Shown here: positions 37,565-47,364 of the stretch, one piece after another
Position numbering within the stretch: the first letter of the stretch is position 1
Layout: the number at the start of each line of letters is the position of its first letter
Assembly (NCBI RefSeq): GCF_000025545.1
Contig: NC_013889.1
Coordinates: 62,001-126,000 of the forward strand
Length of the DNA stretch: 64,000 nt
Direction: 5' to 3'
Origin: Thioalkalivibrio sp. K90mix
GTDB lineage: Bacteria; Pseudomonadota; Gammaproteobacteria; Ectothiorhodospirales; Ectothiorhodospiraceae
Made by a program: the position numbers and the translations under genes
Notes under the pieces: model-generated
Databases searched by the model: none
What the model saw: the letters and a program-made list of their open reading frames with translations, nothing else
Told to the model about the DNA's origin: nothing

Positions 37565-39268
37565 ATGCTGGCGCGCCTGCTCCCCGTCGCCCTGGCCGCC
37601 GCGCTGCTGGCAGCGCCCGTTCAGGCCGAGGGGCCCGGCCAGGGGGCGGTGGCCTCCGCTCATCCGGAGGCCACCGCGGCGGGCGAGCGTATCCTCGCCG
37701 CGGGCGGCAATGCGTTCGATGCTGCCGTTGCCGTGACCGCCGCGCTCGGCGTGGCCGAACCCTATGGCTCCGGCCTGGGGGGCGGCGGGTTTTTCCTGCT
37801 CTATGACGCGGAGAACGACCGCAGCGTGATGCTGGACGCCCGCGAGACAGCCCCGGGCGAGGCGCATCGCGACATGTACCTGGACGACGATGGCGAGGTG
37901 GTCGAAGGGTTGTCACTCGACGGGGTGCTCGCCGCCGGGATCCCCGGCATGCCGGCCGGGATCGATCACCTGTCCCGCCACTACGGCAACCTGCCACTCG
38001 GCGATACTCTGGAGCCGGCCATCCGTCTGGCCGAGGACGGGGTCGAGGTGGGCAGCCGCTACAACCAGATGGCCAGTTTCCGCCACCAGGCGCTGCGGGA
38101 TGGCGCGGATGCCGCTCAGATCTTCCTCGATAATGGCGATGTGCCCGACGCGGGCATGCGCCTCGTGCAACCGGATCTGGCCGATACCCTGCGCCGCTTG
38201 GCGGATGAGGGGCGCGACGGTTTCTATACCGGAGAACTGGCCGAGCGGCTGGTCGAAGGGGTGCGTGAGGCCGGCGGCATCTGGGCGCTGGAGGATCTGG
38301 AGAACTATGAGGTCGTCGAGCGTGACCCGATCCACATCGAATATCGTGGCGCGCGGATTACCACCGCCTCGCCGCCGTCCTCGGGCGGCGTCGCCCTGGG
38401 GCAGATTCTGAACATCCTGTCGTTCTACGACCTTGACGAACTGGCCCCGGATCTGCGCGCGCACCTGACCATCGAGGCGATGCGCCGCGCTTACCGCGAC
38501 CGGGCCGAATATCTCGGCGATCCGGACCACGTCGATATGCCGCTTGAGCGGCTGCTGTCGCGTGACTACGCGGCCGGGTTGCGGGCCACCATTCATCCGG
38601 ACGAGGCTACGCCCAGCCGCTATCTGCCGCTATCGGTGGACCCACAGGCGGATGTTCCGGACCCGGCGCAGGCCGCCGAGAGCCCGGAGACGACGCACTT
38701 CTCCGTGATCGACGCCGATGGCAACCGCGTGGCCGCCACGCTGACGCTGAACTACCCATTCGGTTCCGGCTATGTGGTGCCCGGAACCGGGGTCCTGCTG
38801 AACAACGAGATGGACGACTTCTCGGCCAAGCCGGGCGAGCCCAATGCCTACGGGCTGATTGGGTTCGAGGCCAACGCGATTGCCCCGTATCGGCGGCCCC
38901 TGTCGAGCATGAGCCCGACCTTTGTCGAGACCGATGATCGCGTGGCGATCCTGGGCACCCCGGGGGGCAGCCGCATCATCACCATGGTGCTGCACGGCAT
39001 TCTGGGCGTGGTGGAAGGACTGGATGCGGAGACGATCGTCGAGCAGCCGCGATACCACCACCAGTACCTGCCGGACCGTGTGGAACACGAGACGAGCGCG
39101 TTCGACATGGAGACGCGTGGGCAGTTGGTGTCGCGAGGCCACCGCCTGGTGCCGCAGGTGCGCCCCTTCGGGGACATGCAGGTGATCCTGTGGGAGCGCG
39201 GGGAAGGGCGGCTGGAGGCAGCCTCCGACCCGCGTGGCGAGGGCGGCGCCCGCGTGCTCTCCGAGTAA
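37565..39268 (+). CDS. ggt: Gamma-glutamyltranspeptidase
   Basis: 567 residues. A signal peptide (LLPVALAAALLAAPVQAEG) directs it to the periplasm. The autoprocessing and catalytic Thr is in ESPETTHFSVIDADGNRV (near residue 378), preceded by the large subunit and followed by the small subunit, with LGTPGGSRIITMVLHGILGV near the C-terminus. It hydrolyses glutathione and related gamma-glutamyl compounds. In a sulfur oxidiser it may recycle thiols such as glutathione amide (speculation). It starts two bases after fdx. Confidence 0.95.
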   Translation: MLARLLPVALAAALLAAPVQAEGPGQGAVASAHPEATAAGERILAAGGNAFDAAVAVTAALGVAEPYGSGLGGGGFFLLYDAENDRSVMLDARETAPGEAHRDMYLDDDGEVVEGLSLDGVLAAGIPGMPAGIDHLSRHYGNLPLGDTLEPAIRLAEDGVEVGSRYNQMASFRHQALRDGADAAQIFLDNGDVPDAGMRLVQPDLADTLRRLADEGRDGFYTGELAERLVEGVREAGGIWALEDLENYEVVERDPIHIEYRGARITTASPPSSGGVALGQILNILSFYDLDELAPDLRAHLTIEAMRRAYRDRAEYLGDPDHVDMPLERLLSRDYAAGLRATIHPDEATPSRYLPLSVDPQADVPDPAQAAESPETTHFSVIDADGNRVAATLTLNYPFGSGYVVPGTGVLLNNEMDDFSAKPGEPNAYGLIGFEANAIAPYRRPLSSMSPTFVETDDRVAILGTPGGSRIITMVLHGILGVVEGLDAETIVEQPRYHHQYLPDRVEHETSAFDMETRGQLVSRGHRLVPQVRPFGDMQVILWERGEGRLEAASDPRGEGGARVLSE

Positions 39269-39328
39269 CCGAGTCGCCATTCGCACCCGGTTGCCGCGGT
39301 TGCAATGTTTTCCTGCAGCGAGCTACGC

Positions 39329-39361
39329 AAAAAACCGCGCCCGGATCATGTCCGGGCGCGG
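39329..39361 (-). terminator. Terminator of rpsT
   Basis: CCGCGCCCGGA (39335-39345) pairs perfectly with TCCGGGCGCGG (39351-39361). The six A's at 39329-39334 give a T-tract on the minus strand. A further hairpin (GTTCGGGGC/GCCCCGAAC, about 39379-39400) stands between it and rpsT. Confidence 0.8.
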
Positions 39362-39409
39362 CTTGGCAGGCAATCCCGTTCGGGGCCGGGCCCCGAACGG
39401 CCGGGGCAT

Positions 39410-39679
39410 TTAGCCCTGGGCCAGGTCGCGGATGCGGGCGTTCAGGCGGCTCTTGTGGCGCGCCGCCTTGTTCCGGTGGATCAGCCCCTTGCTCACGGTC
39501 GCGTCGATGACCGGCACGGCCTTCTTGTAGGCCTCGCTGGCTGCCTGGGCATCGCCCTGTTGCAGTGGCTTCAGCACAGCCTTCATGGCCGTGCGGAAAC
39601 GGGAGCGCAGCGCCATGTTGTGAGCGCGATTCTTGACCGCCTGACGGGCCCGCTTACGGGCAGAAGCAATATTCGCCAA
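39410..39679 (-). CDS. rpsT: 30S ribosomal protein S20
   Basis: 89 residues, the family length. It is basic and helical, beginning MANIASARKRARQAVKNRAH, with MALRSRFRTAMKAVLKPL as the rRNA-binding helix region. It binds 16S rRNA early in assembly. It is monocistronic here. Confidence 0.97.
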   Translation of the reverse strand: MANIASARKRARQAVKNRAHNMALRSRFRTAMKAVLKPLQQGDAQAASEAYKKAVPVIDATVSKGLIHRNKAARHKSRLNARIRDLAQG

Positions 39680-39835
39680 AGTACTTCCCTCGCGTTGATG
39701 CGCTAGGTTCTGAAAGGCGGCAGAGCATACCCGGAGCCCGGGGCGGCGTCAACCGTGGTGCGTCCGTTATGGATGGTGTAGCCGGGCCGCAACGTCTACT
39801 GTATAAGACAAGACCACACCACAAGGAGAACCACG

Positions 39836-40366
39836 ATGTTTCCGCTCTCCCGCGCCGTTCGAATGGCACGCCTGCCCGGTTTTGCGATGGCCCTGATGCT
39901 GACGGGCCTGCTGTTCGCCGCGCTGGCGTTCACGCCCCGCGCCGAGGCCATGGAGCCCGAGGCCAAAGTGGTGTATCACGCCGATTTCGCTGATCCCCGC
40001 CGCTTCTCCGCGATGTTGACCAGCATCAACAACATGATGACGTACTACCAGGACGAGTTCATGGACGTGGACGTGCGCATCGTGTTCGTGGCCCACGGCA
40101 TCCGTTTCCTGACCGATGACGATCTCGCCGATACCCCGTTCGAGGCCGACGAGGAACTCAAGGAAGAGCGCGATACCCTGCGTGGTCGCCTGATGAGCCT
40201 TGCCAGCACCCATGGCGTCAAGCTGGAGCTGTGCGAGATCACCCGTTCGCAGATCGGCCTGGACCAGGACGAGGTCTATGATCACGTCGAGTTCGTGCCT
40301 TCGGGCGTGGTGCGCATCGCCGAGCTGCAAAACGAGAAGGGCTTTGCCTACATCAAGATCGAGTAA
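39836..40366 (+). CDS. DsrE-like protein with signal anchor
   Basis: 176 residues. A hydrophobic N-terminal segment (FAMALMLTGLLFAALAFTPRAEA) looks like a signal peptide or anchor. The rest has the DsrE/DsrF-like alpha/beta pattern: KVVYHADFADPRRF, VDVRIVFVAHGIRFLTDDD, LASTHGVKLELCEITRSQIG and a C-terminal VRIAELQNEKGFAYIKIE. A single Cys in LELCEITRSQ is at the place where relatives carry a functional thiol. Such exported DsrE proteins are frequent in sulfur oxidisers; a sulfur-carrier role is not shown. AAGGAG precedes the ATG. Confidence 0.85.
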   Translation: MFPLSRAVRMARLPGFAMALMLTGLLFAALAFTPRAEAMEPEAKVVYHADFADPRRFSAMLTSINNMMTYYQDEFMDVDVRIVFVAHGIRFLTDDDLADTPFEADEELKEERDTLRGRLMSLASTHGVKLELCEITRSQIGLDQDEVYDHVEFVPSGVVRIAELQNEKGFAYIKIE

Positions 40367-40389
40367 CGGTCCTTCGCGTGCTCCATCTG

Positions 40390-40415
40390 AAGCCCCGCCT
40401 CGGCGGGGCTTTTTT
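40390..40415 (+). terminator. Terminator after the DsrE-like gene
   Basis: AAGCCCCGCC (40390-40399) pairs with GGCGGGGCTT (40402-40411) across a two-base loop, followed by a T-tract. Confidence 0.85.
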
Positions 40416-40452
40416 GTGCCACCGCGAAGCGCACGAAGGAGGTCGAGTGCGA

Positions 40453-40676
40453 TTGCACCACGGAGGGCACGGAGAAACCGAGCGAAGAGGGGCAGGATGT
40501 GATGAATGCAGCGAATCGCATCTTGTTGTTGATGAGTCCGTCATCGCGAGGAGCGAAGCGACGCGGCGATCGGGTTGGGATTCCCTCCAGTGTTACCCAA
40601 AAGATTGCCGCGCTACGCTCGCAATGACTGCCCTTCGGATCGATCCCACGCCTTCTCTGTGCCCTCCGTGGTGCAA
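40453..40676. repeat. Nested palindromic repeat, outer and inner inverted repeats
   Basis: The outer repeat TTGCACCACGGAGGGCACGG... at 40453-40476 returns inverted at 40653-40676 with one mismatch in 24. Inside it GTCATCGCGAGGAGCGAAGC... (40540-40571) matches, inverted, GATTGCCGCGCTACGCTCGC... (40603-40628). The inner one resembles a GTCATTGCGAG-type repeat I recall from many unrelated bacterial genomes. No gene lies in 40367-40692. Confidence 0.8.
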
Positions 40677-40692
40677 CAAAGGGGGGGTTCGC

Positions 40693-42900
40693 CTAACTCA
40701 GAACTTCCAGTTTGGCGAAGCCGAGCACCAGCCACTTGGAACCGGCGTGGGCGAAGTTCACCTGGACCCGGGCCGAGTTGCCGGAACCCTCGAACTGGGT
40801 AATCAGGCCCTCGCCGAACTTTGCGTGATGCACGCGCGCGCCGATGGCCAGGCCCGCCGCGGAGGCCTCGGCGGCCTGCACATCCATGGACCCGAATCCC
40901 GCGGTCTTCTGGCGCGCCGCCGCAAAGCGTCCCGCACCAAACGGCGAGGCCTGCGGGCGCAGCACCTCCAGCGCGTCCTCCGGGATCTCGTTGATGAAGC
41001 GTGAGGCGACGTTGTAGGACTCGCGTCCGTACAGCCGCCGGGTCTCGGCGTGGATCAGGTACAGCTCCTTCTCGGCGCGGGTCATGCCGACGTAGGCCAG
41101 GCGGCGTTCCTCCTCCAGCCGTCCCGGTTCCTCCAGCGAACGCGCGTTGGGGAACAGGCCCTCCTCCATGCCGGTGAGGAATACCAGCGGGAACTCCAGG
41201 CCCTTGGCCGAGTGCAGGGTCATCATCTGCACTGCGTCTTCATGCGGATCGGCCGCACCCTCGCCGGCCTCCAGCGCCGCATGGGCGAGGAATTCCGTCA
41301 GACGGTTCCCTTCGCCTTCCTCGCTCTCGGCGGTGGACTCCATGTCGAAGGCGCGCGCGGCCCCCACCAGCTCGTCCAGGTTCTCCAGCCGCGCCTCGCC
41401 GCGCTCGCCCTTTTCCTTCTTGTAGTGCTCGCGCAGTTGCGCGCGCTCGATCGCCTGTTCCACCTGGTCCGCCAGCGGCTGGCGCGGCAGCTCCTGCTGC
41501 AGGGTGCGGACCAGCTGCACGAAGCCGGCGACCGCGTTGCGCGCCCGCCCGGGCAGCGCGTCGGCATCCACCGCGTGGGTGGCGGCCTGCAGCAGGCTGG
41601 TATCCGCCGCCTGGGCGGCCTGGCGCAGGCCCTCCAGGGTCTTTTCGCCGATCCCGCGCGGCGGCTGGTTGACCACGCGCAGGAAGGCGGCGTCGTCATC
41701 GCCGTTGCCGGCCAGGCGCAGGTAGGCCAGGGCGTCACGGATCTCCTGGCGCTCGAAGAAGCGCAGGCCGCCGTAGACGCGATAGGGCATGCGGCGGGCG
41801 ATGAAGGTCTCTTCCAGTACGCGCGACTGGGCGTTGGAGCGATAGAGCACCGCGCACTCGCGGTACAGCCCGCCCTCGTCCACGTGGCGGGCGATGGTCT
41901 CGGCGATGAAGCGTGCCTCTTCCTGCTCGTTCAGCGCGGTGTACAGGCGGACCGGTGCTCCCTCCTTGTCCTCGGTCCAGAGCTCCTTGCCGAGGCGCCC
42001 GGCGTTGTGCCGGATCAGGGCGTTGGCCGCGTTCAGGATGTTGGCGCTGGAGCGGTAGTTCTGCTCCAGGCGTACGACCTGGGTGCCCGGGTAGTCCTGC
42101 TGGAAATGCTGGATGTTCTCGATCCTGGCGCCGCGCCAGCCGTAGATGGACTGATCGTCGTCACCCACCGCGAACACCGGGCTGTCGCCGGCCAGCAGGC
42201 GCAGCCAGGCGTACTGGATGTCGTTGGTGTCCTGGAACTCGTCGACCAGCACATGGCGAAAGCGCGTGCGGTAGTGCTCCAGCAGCGCCTTGTTGTCGCG
42301 CAGCAGCTCCAGCGAGCGCAGCATCAGCTCGGCGAAGTCCACCACGCCGGCACGCTCGCAGGCCTGCTGGTAGGTGGTGTAGATGCGCACCCACTGGCGC
42401 GCGACCGGGTCACCGGTATCCGGAAGGTGCTCCGGGCGGGCGCCCTCGTCCTTGCGCGCGTTGATGTACCACTGCGCCTGCTTCGGTGGCCAGCGCGCCT
42501 CGTCCAGTTCCAGGCCGCGCAGCACACGTTTGACCATGCGCAGCTGGTCGTCGGAGTCGAGAATCTGGAAGCCCTGCGGCAGCCGCGCGTCCTGCCAGTG
42601 CTGGCGCAGCAGGCGGTGGGCCAGCCCGTGGAACGTACCGACCCACAATCCGGTCGCCGGGTGGCCCAGCAGCGCCTCGATGCGCCCGCGCATCTCGGCC
42701 GCCGCCTTGTTGGTGAAGGTGACCGCCAGCAGGCTGTGCGGGGCCACGCCCTCGACACCGATCAGCCAGGCGATGCGGTGTACCAGCACGCGGGTCTTGC
42801 CGGAGCCGGCGCCGGCCAGCACCAGCAGCGGCTGTGGAGGGGCGGCCACGGCCTCGCGCTGGGCCGGGTTCAGGGAATCGAGCAGGGGGGAGACATCCAT
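40693..42900 (-). CDS. uvrD: DNA helicase II UvrD
   Basis: 735 residues of SF1A helicase. Motifs in order: LNPAQREAV (Q), VLAGAGSGKTR (Walker A, residues 28-38), AVTFTNKAAAEM, LVDEFQDTNDIQY (Walker B), VGDDDQSIYGWRGA, VRLEQNYRSS, and the C-terminal TLHSAKGLEFPLVFLTGMEEG and VGMTRAEKELYLIHAETR. It unwinds DNA in mismatch and nucleotide-excision repair. The frame is open upstream, but the ATG at 42900 gives the family N-terminus MDVSPLLDSLNPAQREAV. It is divergent from sucA with 177 bases between. Confidence 0.95.
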   Translation of the reverse strand: MDVSPLLDSLNPAQREAVAAPPQPLLVLAGAGSGKTRVLVHRIAWLIGVEGVAPHSLLAVTFTNKAAAEMRGRIEALLGHPATGLWVGTFHGLAHRLLRQHWQDARLPQGFQILDSDDQLRMVKRVLRGLELDEARWPPKQAQWYINARKDEGARPEHLPDTGDPVARQWVRIYTTYQQACERAGVVDFAELMLRSLELLRDNKALLEHYRTRFRHVLVDEFQDTNDIQYAWLRLLAGDSPVFAVGDDDQSIYGWRGARIENIQHFQQDYPGTQVVRLEQNYRSSANILNAANALIRHNAGRLGKELWTEDKEGAPVRLYTALNEQEEARFIAETIARHVDEGGLYRECAVLYRSNAQSRVLEETFIARRMPYRVYGGLRFFERQEIRDALAYLRLAGNGDDDAAFLRVVNQPPRGIGEKTLEGLRQAAQAADTSLLQAATHAVDADALPGRARNAVAGFVQLVRTLQQELPRQPLADQVEQAIERAQLREHYKKEKGERGEARLENLDELVGAARAFDMESTAESEEGEGNRLTEFLAHAALEAGEGAADPHEDAVQMMTLHSAKGLEFPLVFLTGMEEGLFPNARSLEEPGRLEEERRLAYVGMTRAEKELYLIHAETRRLYGRESYNVASRFINEIPEDALEVLRPQASPFGAGRFAAARQKTAGFGSMDVQAAEASAAGLAIGARVHHAKFGEGLITQFEGSGNSARVQVNFAHAGSKWLVLGFAKLEVLS

Positions 42901-43077
42901 GCGCGAATGGTAGGGAAACCCGGCCGGAATCGCACGTTGTGCACGCGGGACGTGTGCCTTCCGCCGCGCAAACGCGCTACTCTCGGTCACAACCGTCATC
43001 GGCCCTGCGCGGGGAACCTCGCCGCCGAGACGAGTCCCAAGTAGTAACACCGCGCACGCGCAATCGGAACATCGCGA

Positions 43078-45879
43078 ATGAATGACATGCCCTCGCTGCA
43101 CCGGCTGGATACGCCGGTCTCCGGACAGGAGCTACACCCGGACAACCTGCTTTTCGCCGAGACCCTGCTGGAACGCTACCGCGAGGACCCGGAGTCGGTT
43201 CCGCCAGCCTGGGCCGACTACTTCCGCTCGCTGGAGAGCGCGCCGCGTCGAGAGCGCCGTCGGCGTTCCAGCGATCGTCCGGATCTGGCCCATGAGCAGT
43301 TGCAGATCCGGGTGCTGCAGTTCATCAACTCCTATCGCTACCTGGGCCACTTCGGGGCGCGCCTGGATCCGCTGGAGCGCGCGGCCCCCGAGCCGCCCGT
43401 GGAGTTGAGCCGGGAGTACCACGGCCTGGACCGGGTCGGCCCGGAGATCCTGTTCGACCCCGGTTCCCTGTTCATCGAGGGCCCGGTCTCGCTGGACACG
43501 ATCGAGCGGGTACTGCGCGAGACCTACTGCGCGAGTATCGGTGCCGAGTACATGCACATCGCGGCGACCGAGGAGAAGCGCTGGTTGCAGGAGCGGCTGG
43601 AGTCGGTTCATGGGCACTTCGGCTTCGGCGACGAGACGCGGCTGGCCATCCTCGAACGCCTGACGGCGGCCGAGGGGCTGGAGCGCTATCTGCATCGGCG
43701 CTATGTCGGACAGAAGCGCTTCTCCCTGGAAGGGGCGGAGAGCCTGATCCCGCTGCTGAATGCGCTGGTCCAGCGCGGTGGTGCGCGCGGGCTGCAGGAG
43801 GTCGTCCTGGGCATGGCGCATCGTGGGCGCCTGAATGTGCTGGTCAACCTGTTCGGCAAGGCCCCTGCGGATCTGGCCGGCGAGTTCGAGGGCCGCCCGC
43901 GCGACGACCGGGGTACCGGGGACGTCAAGTACCACATGGGCTTCTCCTCGAATGTCGAGACGCCTGGCGGCCCGATCCATCTGGCGCTGGCGTTCAACCC
44001 CTCGCATCTGGAGATCGTGACGCCCGTGGTAGAGGGATCGGTGCGCGCCCGCCAGGTGCGCATCGGCGACCGCAAGGGCAGTCGGGTGATGCCCGTGGTG
44101 ATCCATGGCGATGCCGCCTTCGCCGGACAGGGCGTGGTCATGGAAACCCTGAACATGTCCCAGACCCGGGGCTTCTCCACCAAGGGCACGGTGCACGTGG
44201 TGGTGAACAACCAGATCGGATTTACCACATCGACCCTGAAGGACGCACGTTCGACACATTACGCGACCGACGTCGCCAAGATGGTGAATGCGCCGATCCT
44301 GCACGTGAACGGCGACGACCCCGAGGCTGTGGTATTCGTCACCCAGGTCGCGTTGGACTACCGCATGCGCTTCGGCAAGGACGTAGTGATCGACCTGGTC
44401 TGTTACCGCCGCCAGGGGCATAACGAGGCCGACGAGCCGGCCGCCACGCAGCCGCACATGTACCGCCGTATCCGCGACCTGCCGACCACCCGCGAGCTTT
44501 ATGCCCGCACACTAATCGAGGCCGGGTTGACCGAGGAGAAGACCCAGGACGAGGCGTTCGAGGCCTATCGCGCCCGCCTGGATGCCGGCGAGCCAGTGGC
44601 CCTGTCGCTGCACGACGACGGGCATGGCACCACAACCAACTGGGCGCCCTATGTGAACCAGACCTGGGATCAGGATGTGGAGACGGGCGTGGAGAGCGCG
44701 CGCCTGTCGCGTATGCTCGGCCAGCTATCGACACCGCCGGAGGGTTTTCAGGTCCACCCGCGTGTGCAGAAAATCCTCGACGCCCGCTGCGCGATGGCAG
44801 CAGGCGAACAGCCGCTGGACTGGGGCGCGGCCGAGACGCTGGCCTACGGCACGCTGATCCAGGACGGCTACCGTATTCGCCTGTCCGGTCAGGACTCCGG
44901 GCGCGGTACATTCTTCCACCGCCACGCGGTGCTGCATGACCAGGAGACCGGGAAGGCGCTAGTGCCGCTGCGCCGGCTGGATCCGGATCACCCGCGCTTT
45001 CTGGTCATCGATTCGCTGCTGTCCGAGGAAGGCGTGCTCGCATTCGAGTACGGCTATTCAACGGCCGCGCCGGAGGCCCTGGTGGTCTGGGAGGCGCAGT
45101 TCGGTGACTTCGTGAACGGCGCGCAGGTGGTGATCGACCAGTTCATTTCTTCCGGCGAGCAGAAGTGGGGCCGTCTGTGCGGGCTGACGCTGCTGCTGCC
45201 GCATGGTTACGAGGGGCAGGGTCCGGAGCATTCCTCGGCCCGGCCCGAGCGCTTCCTGCAACTGGCGGCGCAGGAGAACATGCAGGTCTGTGTACCGACC
45301 ACACCCGCGCAGATTTTCCATCTGCTGCGCCGGCAGATGGTACGCCCCTACCGCAAGCCGCTCGTCGTGATGACGCCTAAGAGTCTGCTGCGGCACCAGG
45401 ATGCGGTCTCCGATCTCGCGGCGCTGGCGCACGGTCAGTACCAGACGGTCATCGACGACGCACGCATCGAGGACCCCCAGGCCGTCAAGCGTGTGTTGCT
45501 GACCAGCGGGCGCATCTACTATGACCTTGCTTCAAGCCAGTCCGAGGGGCAGCACTGGGATGTCGCGATCCTGCGCCTGGAGCAGTGCTACCCGTTCCCT
45601 GAAGAGCGTCTTACCGAATTGCTGGGACGCTACCCGCACGCGGAGGAGTTCGTCTGGGTGCAGGACGAGCCGGAGAACCAGGGCTATCTGGGATTCCTGG
45701 CGCCGCGCATCAATCCACTGCTGACGGTGCGTGGTCAGACGCTGCACGCAGTCGCGCGGCCCCCGGCCGCCGCGCCGGCGGTCGGCTACCCGGAGGTTCA
45801 CAAGGCGCAGTTGAAGGATCTGCTCGAACGCGCGTTCGGTCCGATCAGCTCGCGCGATACCCCGCACCCCACGCCCTGA
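43078..45879 (+). CDS. sucA: 2-oxoglutarate dehydrogenase E1
   Basis: 933 residues, full length. TPP-binding and E1 motifs: MAHRGRLNVLVNLFGKAPADL, IHGDAAFAGQGVVMETLNMSQTRGFSTKG-type block near residue 340, NNQIGFTTS, and the C-terminal FISSGEQKWGRLCGLTLLLPHGYEGQGPEHSSAR. It decarboxylates 2-oxoglutarate in the TCA cycle. It is followed 28 bases later by sucB. Its presence suggests a closable TCA cycle, which many obligate chemolithoautotrophs lack. Confidence 0.96.
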   Translation: MNDMPSLHRLDTPVSGQELHPDNLLFAETLLERYREDPESVPPAWADYFRSLESAPRRERRRRSSDRPDLAHEQLQIRVLQFINSYRYLGHFGARLDPLERAAPEPPVELSREYHGLDRVGPEILFDPGSLFIEGPVSLDTIERVLRETYCASIGAEYMHIAATEEKRWLQERLESVHGHFGFGDETRLAILERLTAAEGLERYLHRRYVGQKRFSLEGAESLIPLLNALVQRGGARGLQEVVLGMAHRGRLNVLVNLFGKAPADLAGEFEGRPRDDRGTGDVKYHMGFSSNVETPGGPIHLALAFNPSHLEIVTPVVEGSVRARQVRIGDRKGSRVMPVVIHGDAAFAGQGVVMETLNMSQTRGFSTKGTVHVVVNNQIGFTTSTLKDARSTHYATDVAKMVNAPILHVNGDDPEAVVFVTQVALDYRMRFGKDVVIDLVCYRRQGHNEADEPAATQPHMYRRIRDLPTTRELYARTLIEAGLTEEKTQDEAFEAYRARLDAGEPVALSLHDDGHGTTTNWAPYVNQTWDQDVETGVESARLSRMLGQLSTPPEGFQVHPRVQKILDARCAMAAGEQPLDWGAAETLAYGTLIQDGYRIRLSGQDSGRGTFFHRHAVLHDQETGKALVPLRRLDPDHPRFLVIDSLLSEEGVLAFEYGYSTAAPEALVVWEAQFGDFVNGAQVVIDQFISSGEQKWGRLCGLTLLLPHGYEGQGPEHSSARPERFLQLAAQENMQVCVPTTPAQIFHLLRRQMVRPYRKPLVVMTPKSLLRHQDAVSDLAALAHGQYQTVIDDARIEDPQAVKRVLLTSGRIYYDLASSQSEGQHWDVAILRLEQCYPFPEERLTELLGRYPHAEEFVWVQDEPENQGYLGFLAPRINPLLTVRGQTLHAVARPPAAAPAVGYPEVHKAQLKDLLERAFGPISSRDTPHPTP

Positions 45880-45907
45880 ATATTGACGCACAGCACAAGG
45901 AAGCGAG

Positions 45908-47221
45908 ATGGCATCCGATCCCACCCCGATCCAGGTCCCTGAACTCCCGGAGTCTGTCGCCGATGCGACCGTGGTCGCCCTGCACAAGAAGGCGGGCGAC
46001 GCGGTCAAGCGCGATGAACTGATCGCCGAGCTCGAGACCGACAAGGTCGTGCTCGAGGTCTCTGCTCCGTCCGCCGGCACTTTGACCGCGCTGGAGGTTA
46101 GCGAGGGCGATGTGGTGAAGACGGATGCGGTGATTGGCTATCTGAGCGCGGCCGACGAGGCCGCCGCGGATGATGTCGACGCCGAAGAAGAGGCCTCGAC
46201 GCCCGCTCAGGACCCCCGCGAGTCCACCGACACGAAGGCAGAGTCTTCGTGGTCCGAGAAGGATGACCGAGCCCAGGCCGCCGCAAAGGCCACGCCTGAT
46301 CGTGCCTCGGGCTCTGCGCCGCCCACTCCCAGTCCGGCCGTGCGCCGCCTGCTGCAGGAGGCCGGGCTGAAGCCCGAAGATGTCGAGGGCACGGGCGAGG
46401 ATGGTCGGATTCTGCGCGAGGATGTCGAGCGTGCGCAGGCCGCCCGCTCGAGTGCGGGTCAGGCCTCGTCACCCGCTCCCAAAGCCGAACGGTCCCCGGC
46501 GCGAGAGCCCGCGCCGACGGCAGGCGGTATCGAGCGTGTCCCGATGACGCGGCTGCGCGCGCGGATCGCCGAGCGGCTGCTGGAGGCCAAGCAGTCCACC
46601 GCGATGCTGACGACTTTCAACGAGATCGACATGTCCGCCGCGATGGACCTGCGCGCGCGCTACAAGGAGACCTTCGAGAAGCGCCACTCGATCAAGCTGG
46701 GCTTCATGGGCCTGTTCGTGGCCGCCGCCAGCCGCGCGCTGGAGCGCTTTCCGATCATCAATGCCGCGCTCGATGGTGAGGAGATCGTCTATCACCACTA
46801 CAGCGATATCGGCATCGCCGTCTCCTCCCCGCGCGGCCTGGTGGTTCCGGTGCTGCGCGACACGGGCAATGCATCCATCTCGGAGATCGAACGGCGCATC
46901 CGCGACTTCGCCGAGCGCGCTCGTGACGGCAAGCTGGACATCGACGAGTTGCGCGGCGGCACCTTCACGATCACCAACGGCGGGGTGTTCGGCTCGCTGT
47001 TTTCCACCCCGATCGTGAACCCGCCGCAAAGCGCCATCCTCGGCATGCACGCGATCAAGGAGCGCCCCGTCGCGGTGGACGGCCAGGTCGTGATCCGCCC
47101 GATGATGTATGTCGCCCTCTCCTACGACCACCGTCTGGTCGACGGTGCCGATGCCGTCCGCTTCCTCGTCGCCATCAAGGACGCGATCGAGGATCCGGCG
47201 CGCCTGCTGCTTGACGTCTGA
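45908..47221 (+). CDS. sucB: Dihydrolipoamide succinyltransferase E2
   Basis: 437 residues. One lipoyl domain with the modified Lys in [14 protein letters not shown] (Lys near residue 44), an Ala/Glu-rich linker, a peripheral subunit-binding domain ([21 protein letters not shown] near residue 140), a second linker, and the acyltransferase core ending [21 protein letters not shown]. It transfers the succinyl group to CoA. No lpd (E3) follows; sucAB stops here at a long hairpin. Confidence 0.96.
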   Translation: MASDPTPIQVPELPESVADATVVALHKKAGDAVKRDELIAELETDKVVLEVSAPSAGTLTALEVSEGDVVKTDAVIGYLSAADEAAADDVDAEEEASTPAQDPRESTDTKAESSWSEKDDRAQAAAKATPDRASGSAPPTPSPAVRRLLQEAGLKPEDVEGTGEDGRILREDVERAQAARSSAGQASSPAPKAERSPAREPAPTAGGIERVPMTRLRARIAERLLEAKQSTAMLTTFNEIDMSAAMDLRARYKETFEKRHSIKLGFMGLFVAAASRALERFPIINAALDGEEIVYHHYSDIGIAVSSPRGLVVPVLRDTGNASISEIERRIRDFAERARDGKLDIDELRGGTFTITNGGVFGSLFSTPIVNPPQSAILGMHAIKERPVAVDGQVVIRPMMYVALSYDHRLVDGADAVRFLVAIKDAIEDPARLLLDV

Positions 47222-47258
47222 CCCCCCCCATCGTTCCGGTCCGCCCCGAACCGCCCTC

Positions 47259-47332
47259 CTGTAGGAGGTCAGCCCCCTGACCGATGGGGCGTCGGCCAGG
47301 CCCTTATCGGTCAGGGGGCTGGCCTCCTGCAG
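47259..47332 (+). repeat. Long near-perfect hairpin after sucB
   Basis: CTGTAGGAGGTCAGCCCCCT and the next seven bases (47259-47285) pair with 47306-47332 in a stem of about 27 bp with two mismatches and a 20-base loop. No T-tract follows, so it could be a terminator for sucAB, a transcript-stabilising structure, or a palindromic repeat unit. Confidence 0.7.
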
Positions 47333-47364
47333 CCGTCAGGGCCGAAGGTGGAGCAGGTTCGCCC

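Noticed and set aside
40453-40676. Possible CRISPR-like or tRNA-like structure from repeated palindromes.
   Set aside because: Only two inverted pairs, no direct spaced repeats, and no cloverleaf or CCA; explained as a nested palindromic repeat.
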